A stretch of 64,000 bases of DNA, taken from Nissolia schottii (taxonomy: Eukaryota; Streptophyta; Magnoliopsida; Fabales; Fabaceae). Shown here piece after piece: positions 33,665 through 45,900 of this stretch. The notes under the pieces were generated by a model. That model made no database searches, had not been told where the DNA came from, and saw nothing but the letters and a program-made list of their open reading frames with translations. The stretch spans positions 124,001-188,000 of the forward strand of contig QANU01027572.1 of assembly GCA_003254905.1 (NCBI GenBank), given 5' to 3'. Each line of letters opens with the position of its first letter. The first letter of the stretch is position 1. The position numbers and the translations under genes were made by a program.

Positions 33665-34760
33665 ATTGATTAAGTAATCAATGAAAATAAAATAATATTA
33701 TCGGGTCTAATAAGATCTTTTGAGACAGGATAACGTAATGTAATGATTATAAGATAAAATAATACTAATACTTTAAAATCTTATACAGACGTACCATACA
33801 TGACTAAATTCGTTAAGTTAATTAGAAGTCAGTCATATCAATGTCAAGTGATTCAAACAAAAATGTCCCTACAAACTTATTCAATAGAATTGAAAAAGTC
33901 ACAATTCCAGCTACGACAGGATCACACGTATTTTGCTCTTAAGACTAGCAAGTTTACGGTGATGGGTCGTCGGCAAGAGGCAGTGATGTGGCTAGGCGCA
34001 AGACGGAGGTTACGATCGTTGTGACGTTTGTCGTGAACAACAAGGTGAGCGGAGGCAGAGATTTTAATAGAACAATCAACGGATTTCAACGGAGAATACG
34101 CTAAAAATTACACCAAACAAAGGGAATCTATTCCCAACAGGTTTCCATTGGAATACAATTTTGGTCCCTAATTCATGTAACTATGCTCATATCCTATTGA
34201 GAAATAATTAATTGTGCATAGCTACCATTGATTTTGTCCGCATTTTCAGCATCGGTACTCTTCTTCAATCACATTATTATAAAGCTGTAACCCCACAAAG
34301 GACATGATAAAATTATATAGACCCACCAAACATTAGATAAACGTTAGAAAGTATAAAAAATAATACAATATATTTATAGTATACTATTAGGCCTTATATT
34401 ATTAGGTCTAATACTATTCGATCTTATCCTATACGATGTACTAAACAGGGCCGTAATGTAGAATAATCAAGTTAGCATTATTAAAGGCTTGGTTTGGTAA
34501 TGTTATAACTTTTAGAAAGATGTTAGACTCTTTGATTCTCTAAAAGCTTCTCTCGAAAAAATTTTATCTTAAAAATTTTATTTTCCCATAACAGTTAGAG
34601 AATGACATTTTGAATTTTTGAGGCTATGTGAATTAAAGGTTGTGACCCTCTGTTGGAAGATATAATAAATGTGTAGTCCACCAAGGCCTTAATATCAATG
34701 GACTTAAAAAAATTTCTAAGTATTGGCCAAGAAGCATAACAGATGAGGCACTTGACAACT
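33665..34760. other. Intergenic, no gene seen
   Basis: AT-rich. The end may include the 5' part of the LTR-like repeat copy 2. Confidence 0.4.
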
Positions 34761-34764
34761 CGGT

Positions 34765-35325
34765 GGAGAGGTTGATGACAATCACTTTTTGATCTGAAGG
34801 TCCAAGATATGACAAGTGGCATGACAATGTGAAGGTTGTTGGTGGTTATTCTTCATATCCAAGGGTTGACAAGATGACACGTGACATCAGAGCTTTGAGT
34901 GTTTGGGACAATTACTAAGAACTATGAATGCTAGTAAACCGACGAGTGACTCATTGAATTGAAGACGCGTAGGCAAGTGGGACGCTATGCTTTGAAGGCT
35001 TTGTGTCAGAAGGCATTCTTTGGCACTCAAATTTGAATTCGAAGGTTGGCAATGATGGAAGCACCAGAAGCGATTATGTAACCGTCATGCTTAGTTTTTC
35101 TATAAATAAAATGCTTTAGGCCTTCATTTCTTCAAGTTGTTAGAATCAGACACATGCAAACACTCTCACACACTCATCTCATGCCTCCAATGACATTACA
35201 AAGCACGAGAAAAGTCAAGTACACATCTTGAACTTGACCATTTTTTTCTCTTTTAGATTAGATACCATTTTATTCTCCTTTTCTTAGAATTTTCTTTCTT
35301 TTGTAATTTTGCCACCACTACTAAA
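34765..35325 (+). mobile_element. LTR-like repeat, copy 2, cut off by a CACTA end
   Basis: Colinear with 29925-30545, with a TATA-like CTATAAATAAAA at 35101-35112. Similarity stops inside the TTGTAATTT-GCCAC stretch, exactly where a CACTACTA terminus begins. Confidence 0.6.
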
Positions 35326-36110
35326 ATATATCGAAATAGTTGCAAAATTTACCTACAAATTTTTTCGCAGGTAATATCTATGACTTATGCTACGAATTAT
35401 CACCTTTGATCAAGCTAAAAGACTTTTAGCTGCGAATTTTAAATTTTGCAGCAAAATTGGCAAGTAAATTTTCATCCACATGGTGGGAAATATTTACCTA
35501 AAAAATTTATTGAGAAATATTTTGTTATAAATTTGCAAATAATTTTGCAGATCATCTCAAAAAAAAATAAAAAAAGTTTTGTGAACACCATTTTTGTAGC
35601 TATATCTGCATGAAACGACATCTGCGAATTTACTTGCGAATATTTTTTGCAAATTTACTTACGAATTTACATTTTTGCAAATTTACTTGAGAATTGTTGT
35701 GTTGCCAATTTTGTTGCAAAAAAATTTGTTGTGAATTTTCTTGCCGATGTGCTTTGTTGCAAATTTTTTTGGAAGTTTTTATGTAGCAAATTGTGTTGCG
35801 AATTACATTATTGCGAAGTTTATTGCGGATTTGATTTATTGAAAATTTCGTTGCAATTTTTCTTGTGAATTACTTAGCTACGAAGTTTTTTGCCAATTCG
35901 CATTGTTGCAAATTTTGTTGCAAGTTTGCTTGCTAAGAATTTTCTTGCAAATTACTTTGCTTTGAATTTTCTTGCAAATTTACTTTGTTGTGAATTTTGG
36001 TGCGAATTTTCTTGCTATGAATTTTCCTGTAATTTACTTTGCTTTGCAATTTTTTACAAATTTTCTTTCATGCTAATTTTACAAATAATGAATTTAAATA
36101 ACGCATTTCA
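35325..36110. mobile_element. CACTA transposon end with dense sub-terminal repeats
   Basis: Starts CACTACTAAAA. Dozens of short repeats of the type TTGCGAATTT / TTGCAAATTTACTTGCGAATT follow over about 700 bp. Terminal CACTA plus a sub-terminal repeat array is diagnostic for En/Spm elements. The other terminus and a transposase were not found. Confidence 0.7.
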
Positions 36111-36738
36111 AGTATGCGAGAGTTGTATCTAAAACAATAAAACGGGCAAATTCATGTATGAAATTTTTATAGATTATGCTCTGCACTATTCTTTTTGGGT
36201 TACATTAGAGGCCTAAACTCAAGACCTCGAGGGGAAGAGGGACTATAATGTCAATTTAGCTAGAGTTTATTGAGGCTTCCCCTCTAAAATGCAGTTGCCA
36301 ATTAAATTATTTGAAAAGGGCGTACAAGCATCGTAAATTTGCCATCACAGTAAATATCCTTGCTGGTATATGCGCGGGACACCTTTCAATATAACCTTGG
36401 GCTATAATACTAGTTTTGAAAGGAACTATAAATCAATCTTTGCCACTTAAAAAAATCATATAGTTGAGCAATAAAGTACAAGATCAGTATGCATTACAAA
36501 TTGTAGGCTCCAGCAATGGAACAGCTTCTTTCAAGATATCACCTTCATTAGCAAAGCAGCCATCTTCGGCTAATGACTAGTGTACACAAACATTTTAAGG
36601 CAAAGGCAAACCTACCCTTGCTGCCAAATCATAAGGGGGAATAAGAAAAGAAAAACAAACAAGGTAGGAGTCAGGCCTCAGTGCTATATGAACAAGCAAT
36701 TTGTTACCCAGATACCATCAGGAGCTAGTTGGTGGTTT
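36111..36738. other. Spacer and TRAPPC2 3' UTR
   Basis: Contains the 3' flank of the TRAPPC2 gene on -. No other gene seen. Confidence 0.4.
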
Positions 36739-38529
36739 CTACAAATATTTTCGTGCAAGGGCGCGGACTTTCGTGTCAAAATGTGATGACGTGATTCGAG
36801 AGCCAGGCAAGTACAGGGGATTAAGAAGTGTCTGCATCACAAACACACAGTTACCAGTCTCTCACCAGTTCAACAAATCAAATAATCCATAAAATAAAGT
36901 ATGTTTACAAAAAGATCAAGTATCAGCACATTTATCTTCAACACTGAATCAAGAGGACATTTAGCTGCTTAAACTTTTAACTGATGGGGATTATTACCAA
37001 TCGTATCCCTAAATAAACTATACAGATTTTCTAAAATACTGTACAAATGTACTAGGAAATTACGCAAGACTATCATGATGAAACGCAAATTGTGTAGAAT
37101 ATGGCTAATTTCAACATCCATAGAACCAAAGAAAAAGAAAACTCCAACAGCTATTCATATTCTATAGGTAAAACAAAGCATACATTAAGAAATAAGAACT
37201 GGTAAAAATTAATTCAAATCCTCCCATACTCAATAGCACATAGTCCTGATACAAGTGAGAAAGACACACTTTTGTTGTGAAGAAACCTACAATGATTTAT
37301 GTTGGGGTTCACCAATTTTATATAACTACTATCGTCAGAACTTTGTCAAAGGAGAGAATCAAGAACATGAACCTTTTATAATCCCATTTCAAGAGAGGCA
37401 ATCTATTACAGAATTAAGAACACTCTCAAGAAGATTTTGACATCCTGAAACTAATTAAATAATCAACAAATAAAGTAAGGAAAAATACATATGAAAATAA
37501 GCTATGACAGAAAAAGGAAATTACCTTTATGTAAAGCTCATGCACCTCTTGGAAGAAGCTCTTAATGCCATCATCATTACGAGAGTCATGAAGCAACATT
37601 AATCGGGTATGTATGATAAGTTAAGGAAAAAAATCACAGAAAACCAAAATGCATGGAGATAAGTCATATGTGCATGTAAGTTTTAAGAGTTATCCAATCT
37701 TGGCTATTTCAATTTGCTCCTTGCCAGGTCAGGCAAAGAGTTGAGGTTAGGGACAATGGTACAGCCATCCAAAGAGAGAAACCAGTTGGCTTTTAAAGTT
37801 GGATACTCAGTGCTTCATTTATATGGACAAAAAGGAAGAGTAACATAATTTTATATCAGCTATAAAATAATTCTCAAGTATAGAGGATATGACCAGCTGT
37901 GACGTACACTGAGACCACCAATTCATTAAATCTGTCTACTGATTTCAAGTACCTGCATCAAGATTGTTAATAAACATATGCTGCTAAGAAAAGAGAACAC
38001 GGCAAATAGAGCAACAAGCACAGAGAGAGGTTATAAGGTCAATGTTCCTTATTTCGATTTGGGTTATGCATCAACTGAAAATGTGACTCACATAGCACTA
38101 GTAGTCCATGCAAGGTCCTGAACAATATCGAGAGCAGCATGCAGAATAAACTGATGCAGCTGAGCAGCATCCTCCCTCTGTCACAGAGTAGCATGAGATC
38201 ACAAATGATGTAAATTTGGCGAAAACGATAATGCCTAGTTTCCAAAACCACACAAGCCATGCCGATGCAAGAGATTCAAATGAGTTATAACAGTTTCAGA
38301 CATCACTTAACCTCTAAAATCATATAACAAAAGTAGTAAAGAAAAGCCAAATCTACCAAGAGGAAAGTTACAATAAAAAATAAAATACAACACAAATCAA
38401 CAAAATCTTAAACTTTACAAAGAAAATAAAAAGTAAGAAGAATCATACTTTAGCAGCTACTCCAACTTCAGCTTCGTATATAGGAATATCATTTCTGCTA
38501 ACAATGATGAAACAAGCAGTGGTTGCCAT
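36739..38529 (-). CDS. TRAPPC2: TRAPP complex subunit 2 (sedlin), five exons
   Basis: Minus-strand exons are 38529-38449, 38177-38092, 37952-37891, 37610-37525 and 36831-36739. Together they give 135 residues with an open frame, the normal length. The protein starts MATTACFIIVSRNDIPIYEA, continues REDAAQLHQFILHAALDIVQ, and ends KVRALARKYL. It is a single longin/sedlin domain. TRAPPC2 is a core subunit of TRAPP tethering complexes, which act as Rab GTPase exchange factors in ER-Golgi and trans-Golgi traffic. Introns 1, 2 and 4 are GT-AG. Intron 3 is AT-AC with U12 signals, so correct expression should need the minor spliceosome. Upstream sequence to about 38890 looks like a 5' leader, possibly with its own intron ending at CTGGCAG just before the start codon. 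All conserved parts are present. Confidence 0.96.
37611..37890 (-). other. U12-type AT-AC intron of TRAPPC2
   Basis: The 280-bp intron begins ATATCCTC and ends CATAC. A perfect U12 branch motif TTCCTTAAC sits about 10 bases before the AC. The junction GGT-C|AT-ACC restores the conserved GHTR reading. No GT-AG pair gives that reading; no AG lies near the 3' end. Confidence 0.93.
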
Positions 38530-38679
38530 TATCTACACCCTGCCAGAATTGAAAGAAGATATTATTACGCACACAATAACAATCGAGATCACAAAAAATG
38601 AAAACTTTGGAAGAGATCTAAACTGAAATAGAACATGAAACCAAAATCGAGCCCTCTAATGACAGTTGAATGCGATCAA

Positions 38680-38900
38680 TGAACAAGTCGTTGTACCGTA
38701 TCGCCCGATACTGTCAATATCTTTCGATTTCGCGAATTATGGAAAATGCGATCTGGTGCTGTAAGGATGAACAGAGTGAAGTGTTGGTATCCAGAAAAGC
38801 ACATTAGTTGATGACCAATGCTTGGTCACTGAAGAATTGAGCTCTGTAAAACCCTAACGAAAACGCAATCGAGGAAGAAGAAGACGACGACGATAGCTGA
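38680..38900 (-). other. Likely 5' leader region of TRAPPC2
   Basis: On the minus strand the sequence contains TTCGTTAGGGTTTTACAG and a TCGTCGTCGTCTTCTTCTTC pyrimidine tract, typical of plant 5' UTRs. The exact transcript ends cannot be placed by eye. Confidence 0.4.
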
Positions 38901-39289
38901 AGCTTACTAATTGCATTCAAATTCATTTCAAATCCTTAAAATGATACAATCCAACTTAGAGATTCTAGTGAAAGAATCTGATTAACTACTGCTACAGTAT
39001 ATGATATCTCTTAGTTTCCTTCTTTTAGCCATATTTCGCAGAGAAATAATTTATTCACTTTAACAAAAAATATTTGATCATATTAGAACAGATCATCATT
39101 ATTAAATGTTTCAAATCCTACTTTTTAGCCAATAGACATTGCATTTAATTGAATTAGTAAAGTGTTGTGAAACTGAAGATCATGCATGATTGATAAACAA
39201 AACATTCATAAAAATTTATTTAAAAAAAAGAAAAAGAAAGGTAAAAACCTGATTATCCCAGTAACAATTATTAGCACCGAATTATGCAA

Positions 39290-39306
39290 CAAGTAGGGGG
39301 GGGGGG
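39290..39306. repeat. Poly-G run
   Basis: A run of about ten G near 39297-39306 within AT-rich DNA. Confidence 0.7.
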
Positions 39307-39669
39307 AATCCTTAAAAAATTGTAGTCAATCAATCAAACACAACAACATGCGTTCCTTCTTCCCCATTTTCAACTTTAGTTTTTCTTCCTTTTTATTTAT
39401 TTTCATTTTTTTTAAAAAATTTCCAAGGTGGGGATTCTTACTACCAGCATACCACATGAGCTCAATTTTGTTTCTACAAAGAATAAAACAGAGATCAAAT
39501 CGAAAGAATGGACAAGCTACAGCACAATAGATCCACACCCACACCAAAAGTTTTCCAAAAATAAAAATTTTTTAGGGAAAAAAAAAAGTTAGCAACGCCA
39601 AAGCCTTAGACTAACCTACCAAAAAAAATATAAATAAAAAAAAGGGAATAAAAGGATGAGGAGTGTGAT

Positions 39670-39830
39670 GAACCTGTGGAAGAGTTAGGGAGGGTTATGG
39701 CAGAGGAAGCGCGATGGCGGCGGCCGTGAGGGGATGGCGGCGGTGCGGCGAGGCTGAATAAGAGGCGGCGGCAGCGGCAGTGAGGACTGGGGAAAGTGGG
39801 AACAGGATTAGGGATTTAGGGTAGCATTTT
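39670..39830 (-). other. GC-rich GCC-triplet segment, possible leader exon
   Basis: On the minus strand it reads CCCTAAATCCCTAATCC, then CCGCTGCCGCCGCC-type triplets, then TCTTCCACAGGTTCATC. The CTAAATCCC text resembles plant 5' UTRs. It may be an alternative first exon of TRAPPC2 or of a lost gene. No conserved protein is encoded. Confidence 0.3.
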
Positions 39831-40089
39831 TTTCATTTTTTACCCAACAGGTTAATAATCGGTTTTTTGGGAAAATAACCCGTTATGTGAAAAGGGTTCA
39901 CTTAATCAATTAAATTGGTTTTACTATAACCGGTTTTGAAAAAATCGGTTATTAAAAAGAGGTTCTAGTTTGGTTTGGGTTCGGTTTTTTCTAGCTGGTT
40001 TTTTTTTTCACAGTCGTACAATTTTATTCTTTTGTCCCTGTCACAGAAATTAATTACCAAAATACTCTTGTCTGGAAACATATTACAGA

Positions 40090-40245
40090 ACTACCACGGT
40101 TTTGGCTGACATGGCTGCGGTGACAGCGTGGCAGTGCCACGTCAGATTCGCCAACATGGTTGGCGAATTCAGTACAAATTCACCAACGAGCTTGGCAAAT
40201 TTAGTGCAAATTCGCCAACAGGCTTGGCAAATGTGGTTTAAAGGA
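40090..40245. repeat. Repeated TTCGCCAAC / TTGGCGAA inverted units
   Basis: Three degenerate units of about 35 bp, each reading ATTCGCCAAC..GCTTGGC(G/A)AATT, follow GTGCCACGTCAG. Each unit can fold on itself (ATTCGCCAACATGGTTGGCGAATTC region). The family is not identified. Confidence 0.65.
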
Positions 40246-40569
40246 AAATGTAATTAAAATTATATTAGTTATTCTAATAAGCAATTATAACTACATTTAT
40301 AAATTTTGTTAATTTGTTTAGGCACATGTGAAAAATATGGCCTCCTAGGTAAGCTACAAAAATCAAAAAAATAATTTTGCAAAAAGAATTATATATTTAT
40401 TTCATATATAATTTATACAATTAAATAATTGATTGAACTAAATAATATTTTACTTAAATTTTTATTTAATTAAATAATTATATTATTAAATATTTATTTA
40501 ATATATAATTTATTGAATTAAATATTAATTTAAGTATTTACATATTAATAATAATAATTAAATAATAAT

Positions 40570-41012
40570 TTTTGAAAATTAATTATCATTACCGTTGGAA
40601 ATTGTCCACTGTAATATATCGACGGTAATATTTTCAAAGTAGTGGTATAATATTCATAATTACCGTCGGATATTGCCAACAGTAAATCTTCGTAAATTTA
40701 TGTATAAATATCATTAAATTTTCGTCAGAAGTAACCGACGGTAAACAGAATAAAATATTAATATTATTACCGTCAGCTTTAGTCAACGGTAAACGGTTCA
40801 ATTCGAATCGTTCCTAGATCGTCATTTGCGTCGGTTGACACTGATGGTAACTACTGTTGGCTATGTCAATCTGACGATAATAAGTTATCATCGAGACTTT
40901 TACCCTCGGTCCACTTTCTGATGGTAAATCCGACGGAAAGCCAAAATTCCGATGGTAATCGGGAAAAACTTCGACGGTAAATCCAACGGTAACTAACGTT
41001 TTTCTTGTAGTG
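40570..41012. mobile_element. CACTA transposon terminal fragment
   Basis: It ends TTTTTCTTGTAGTG at 41012, the complement of the CACTACAAGAAAA terminus. The preceding 440 bp is filled with sub-terminal repeats of the form ACCGTCGGA / CGACGGTAA in both orientations. There is no opposite end nearby. Confidence 0.85.
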
Positions 41013-42570
41013 TTGAACACGTTATCTTTTTTTCAAAGTCGAAGAGAAGCGGTGGAAGAGGCGGTTTTGCAACAATTTGAGGTAGAATTGGTGGAACAAT
41101 TGGAGCATGATTGAAAAAACCTCTAGGAAATAGTTTTGAGGATCATCAAAGATTTGTTGAAAATCAATAAGTTCTTGTGGAAAAGCTATAGATTAACGGC
41201 GAAATGGAATGAATTTTAATTAAACAAAATAAATGAGAGTTGTGAATAAAAGAGATTTGTGAATATAAGAGGAAATATGAAAAGTGAATAGTAGATGGTT
41301 AGTAGGTGGGAGATGGAAAGTGAGAGAGTAATATTTATAGTGAAAACAGTATACAAAACTAGATTAAATTTACTTTCCCAAAAAATGTAGAAAAAATTCG
41401 TGTTAATTTAAATAAAACTTTGACTCAGATTGATTTTTTTTTTTTCAATAGTTAATAGAGAAAGCTTACCTCAGAAGCTTTAAAGCCTCTATTTCATCCA
41501 TTGATTTTTAAAATGTGCATCCACCAAAAATGACCGTTGAATCACTAAAAATTACAAAATTTAACAATAAGGTCAGTAAAAAATGAAAAAAAAAATGATT
41601 GAAAAATGAAAATGAACCATAACTTGTACATGAACATGCAAGTGAGAGTAAAGAATAAATGCATGCCAGTGTTGAATGAATACTCATTTATAGTATAAGA
41701 AGGGCATAGAAGAAGAAAAATATATATTGTAAAATAAATGCATAAAATAAGATTCAATGAATGGAAAAAAAAATGTGAAAACTCTAACAACTAATCATGT
41801 AAAAAATTAAATTCGAGAAAGAATGTCATTTGTAATATTTGTGGGTTGTCGTTGATTATATTAATAAACCATTGAAAACGGTGATGTAATAGGGAAAGGA
41901 ATGTGAATGGTAATAAGCCATTGTTGACTATATTCACTCTATCAAAATGATAATCTACCAGCAATGTAGCATAACATCGGTTCATTGTTCTTATTGTATC
42001 TTAATGAACGTTAATTAACGATTGTTAACATTCAATTAACCATTGTATTCAATTTCCAAAACCATTGTTGATTGTATTGACTGTATTGGTAATGTTTTTC
42101 TAACTCAATATGAGCCAATCAATAATTAACTTTAATTAATAATTAACTTTAATTTGGACCATAAACATTGTTTATGTTAAACAATAAGATGTTGTGAAGA
42201 TGACACACAGCTAAAAATTTTAATGCATTACTTAGGTAATAGAATATTAACATGATTTGTATCCCAAAAAGTTATGAACACCAAACACACTCATGGAGAA
42301 AGAAGTCTCCATGATAAATCTCATACTTACGTGAGTATGAATATCTAAGACTTTCTAGTATACAAATAACATTATTATATTATTTTTACTAAAGCAATTC
42401 ATCTCTTTCCCACACCAACCCCATCTTTATGCACCAAATAAATGGGAATGGTTGCCAAGGATTTTAATTTCATGGTTAACACCTACAATAATGGTTACAA
42501 ACAATTGAACGAGGAGTGAATTCACGAGCAAAATAGGAAAGAAACCCCACAAGAAAACAATGGTATTCAA
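41013..42570. other. Intergenic, no gene seen
   Basis: AT-rich with short direct duplications (for example TTAATTAATAATTAACTT near 42121-42155). No coding sequence is supported. Confidence 0.45.
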
Positions 42571-42917
42571 TCTAAGTAATCATCGGTAGAGTGAAATGAA
42601 ATAATGAATTCACGCAAGACAAATTATCAATATCGGTGTCTACTGGTACAATTTGTATTCTTTCTAAGGAACAGCTAGCTTTAGTATGAGATTGATTCCT
42701 AACGTATACGAGTTCATGTGTAGCAGATTGGCATTCCATCTTTACGCTGCATCGAGGGGTTAAGTACAATTTCTTTTTGAAGGCACAACATTTCAGATTT
42801 TCCCATTACTGTACATGATGATATGGACCACCATTCCATGCCCTATACAAGTACACTTGCAAATTCTTGCCAAAAGATGGAGATCTAGAAGGACCAGAAG
42901 AAGTACTGGTCTCCATC

Positions 42918-45900
42918 TCAGTCCTCGCCATTGTAATTAACATGGGCCGAAGAAGGCTGCTTAAGTCTCTGAAATATTTCATCTAGAGACTCAGAAGAGG
43001 AAACACGAGAGAGATTATTTTCTTCCTGTATTTGCCGTACGGGTAAAAATCTTTTGGCCCCTATGGTCGCCTTCATATTCTGAAACCCCGTCTTCATGTT
43101 TTGCCATGTCGAAGCCAAACCTGAAGATGGTGCTGCGGAATTAGCATTGCTTTTATCAACCATTGAATTCGAAGAGGCTGCAGCATTTTTCTCTTCTGGC
43201 TTCAATTTAGATGCTGGCCCACCCTGCTCTCTAATGGCAGCATACTTGCTGATGGCTTCCTTGCTCGAACCATATCTGCTTGTCTCTTCCTTCGAAGTCT
43301 TTCCAAGTCTTCCATTTGTTTCTTCAGTGATTAAATTGGAAGTTGTATTCATTTCAACACCATTCCTCTCCTAAATAAAACATAGCATAAGATGAATAGA
43401 CCTTTTTTTTTACCAAAAGAATAGTAGTAGTCTAAAATGTCATATCTTGTAGCTGCCAAAACCATGATGAGATGTTAAATTGGATACGTTACATGACAGA
43501 TGAAAAATGTGAGACAAAGTAGCTTCCCCTTTTTTTGGAGGTATGTCTACATACCGTAAAATTGTTGGCTGATTCAATATCAACACCATTGAAATTCCTA
43601 GCCAGTGGAACAACTAGCTCCCCTACTTTGTGACCTTGTTCAAGCCACGACCGCTCTGAAAATTATACAAAACAAATAATCAAGCTCAAGTATCACAAAG
43701 TCAGTATTCGCTGGTTTAGACAAGATTGCATTTGTCATTTTACTTGAATTATAGTTTTAACAGCAATGGAGATCCACACTTCATACCTTTTTGTAAAATA
43801 ATTACTCCAGATGGATCAAAACCATCCATATCCTCAGCTTCAGTTTTGAAAATATATCTCTTCCAACTCCCCAGAAAATTAAACACGCGGTCAAAGAAGT
43901 TGCTCGCAACCAGAAGTGTGTATACAACCATAATAAGTGGATAGATTTTGTTAAACTTATCCCCAAAGAAAGGGACAGCATTGTCAATGTTCCCCATTCG
44001 CTGCAATAATAGCCACATTGTGTGCCAAAGTAAAAATAAATACTAAGCAGGAAAGGAAGCAAGCATGTTCTGATGCAAAAGTTTAGATAATTTGGCAGCT
44101 GCTAGCTCAGTCTGTCTAGCTAAATTCGATGTGTGAAAAACTATGTACAAGAAAAACAATAAGTCACTTATAAAATAAGGGTTTGTTTGGCTTCTGTTAT
44201 TGTTTTCTGTTTTAAATTGTAATTATAATTATAAAACTCATTTTTTTTAAATTCTGTCATGCTTTTACGATTTTGTGAAAGAAACACTACAAACTTGTTT
44301 TCACTATTTCCTTCCGTAAATCTTGAAAACAAGAAACATATTAAAAACAATGTGTCGTTTTGTAATTAAATTAAATAATGTGTCGTTTTGTAATTAAATT
44401 TGAAAACATAAAATGGAAACAAGGAAATAATGAAACTGAAACAGGCCTTAAGCTATTTTATCAAGGACACTAAAATCTTGGCGCTTCTGCAGCAAATCCT
44501 GGACAGGTTGCCACCACAGCAACCCGGAAGCAACCAGGAAGAAGAGGACAGAGTCTCAGGAGGCAGGGGAGAAGAGGGAAGAAACAAAAGGGAGGAGCAA
44601 GAACCTAGGCGATTCGAGGCCACACGGAAATTGGATGTTCCGGTTTTTGTGGGGGAAGGAGCCTCGGATTGGTTAGTCAAAATGGACGAGGTATTTGTTG
44701 GTCACCATTCTCAAAACTCAAATTTTAAGGAAACCAAGGAGGGAGCGGGATAGGACAACAAAGATGAATGTAAAAGGGAAGAAGATATGGATGAATTAGT
44801 GGACGTTCCCAAGGAGGCAAGGGTTGATGTGCCTGCAAGTGTTAAGCAAGGGCAGAAACACTCTCTTGTGATGGAAAAGGAAAATTATTTGCTGCCTATT
44901 TTTGAAAATCAACATAGAGTGCAGAAGGGACTTGGGTCACATTCTTGGGACCCAGAAGGACATGAGTGCAAGGGAAGCATGCTTTGCTACTGTTTCAAGT
45001 TGTGGGACCCAGGAGGGAGTCCCTCTTTTCACCTTGAGGACAAGGTGGTACTCCAAGGGGAAGGTATTGTTACAAACCCGTCTGCCCTAGCCGCACCAGA
45101 TTCTGTTCCAGGAAAGGAAATTATCCCTTTTCCATTCCATTATTCCAGGAAAGGAAGGAGAGGATTAGGAGATTAATTTAAAAAGATTCTGATTTGTTTA
45201 GCTATTTGTTAGGAGAATAATTTGGTTGCACTAAAATAGGAAGGGAAGATATGGGCCATAGTTTACTCTCTCTCACGGTATATGAGAGAAACAAGGAGAA
45301 GGGGTTCAGCATTCAGGAAATTGGACAGAACTAGAAAGGGGACCAAGGAATCCATTATTTCCCAGGCTTATTTTCTGATTATCGTTTTATTATTCTGCAG
45401 CCCTTGGGCTTGTTAATGTTTTGCCAGGAAATTTCCCATTGGAATTCCTGATATTATTAATAAAACTCCATTGATTTCACCAAGTGTTATTTTAATTGAT
45501 ACCAGTTCTTACACAATGTCACTTTCTTACTTGCAATATGTTATGCAGACAATGACTATGACCGTGACAACAATTTCTAGGATTATTATGTGGGTTGATT
45601 ATATGGGAAAAAACAAAAAAGCCCCGGTGCTCACATTTTGTTGAGTTACACAAGAAAAATAACATCTTCGGGAAAATTGACGATCAGTGTATTCATACAA
45701 TAAAGAATTACCTGTTCAAATATAGTTGTTTTATCAGAACCAAGGCGTATGAGATTGAGAAAGTTGTATGAAATAGGAGGAGCATAACGAGCAACCATCC
45801 TGGGAACAAGCAAGGACAGAATACAATTGGTATTTATTTAATGATTCCACAACACAGGCAATTAAAGAAACAACATACAGAGGAGGAGGACGAGGAGGGG

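Noticed and set aside
35647-36132. Cys/Phe-rich open frames with repeated ANFV/CCEF text
   Set aside because: Translation of CACTA sub-terminal repeats, not a cysteine-rich peptide gene.
37525-37952. GT-AG alternative for TRAPPC2 intron 3
   Set aside because: GTCATATCC could act as a GT donor, but no AG lies near the 3' side that would restore the conserved residues; the AT-AC pair does.
44098-44140. tRNA-like text GCTAGCTCAGTCTGTCTAGC
   Set aside because: Only an A-box-like piece; no B box, acceptor stem or anticodon arm can be folded.
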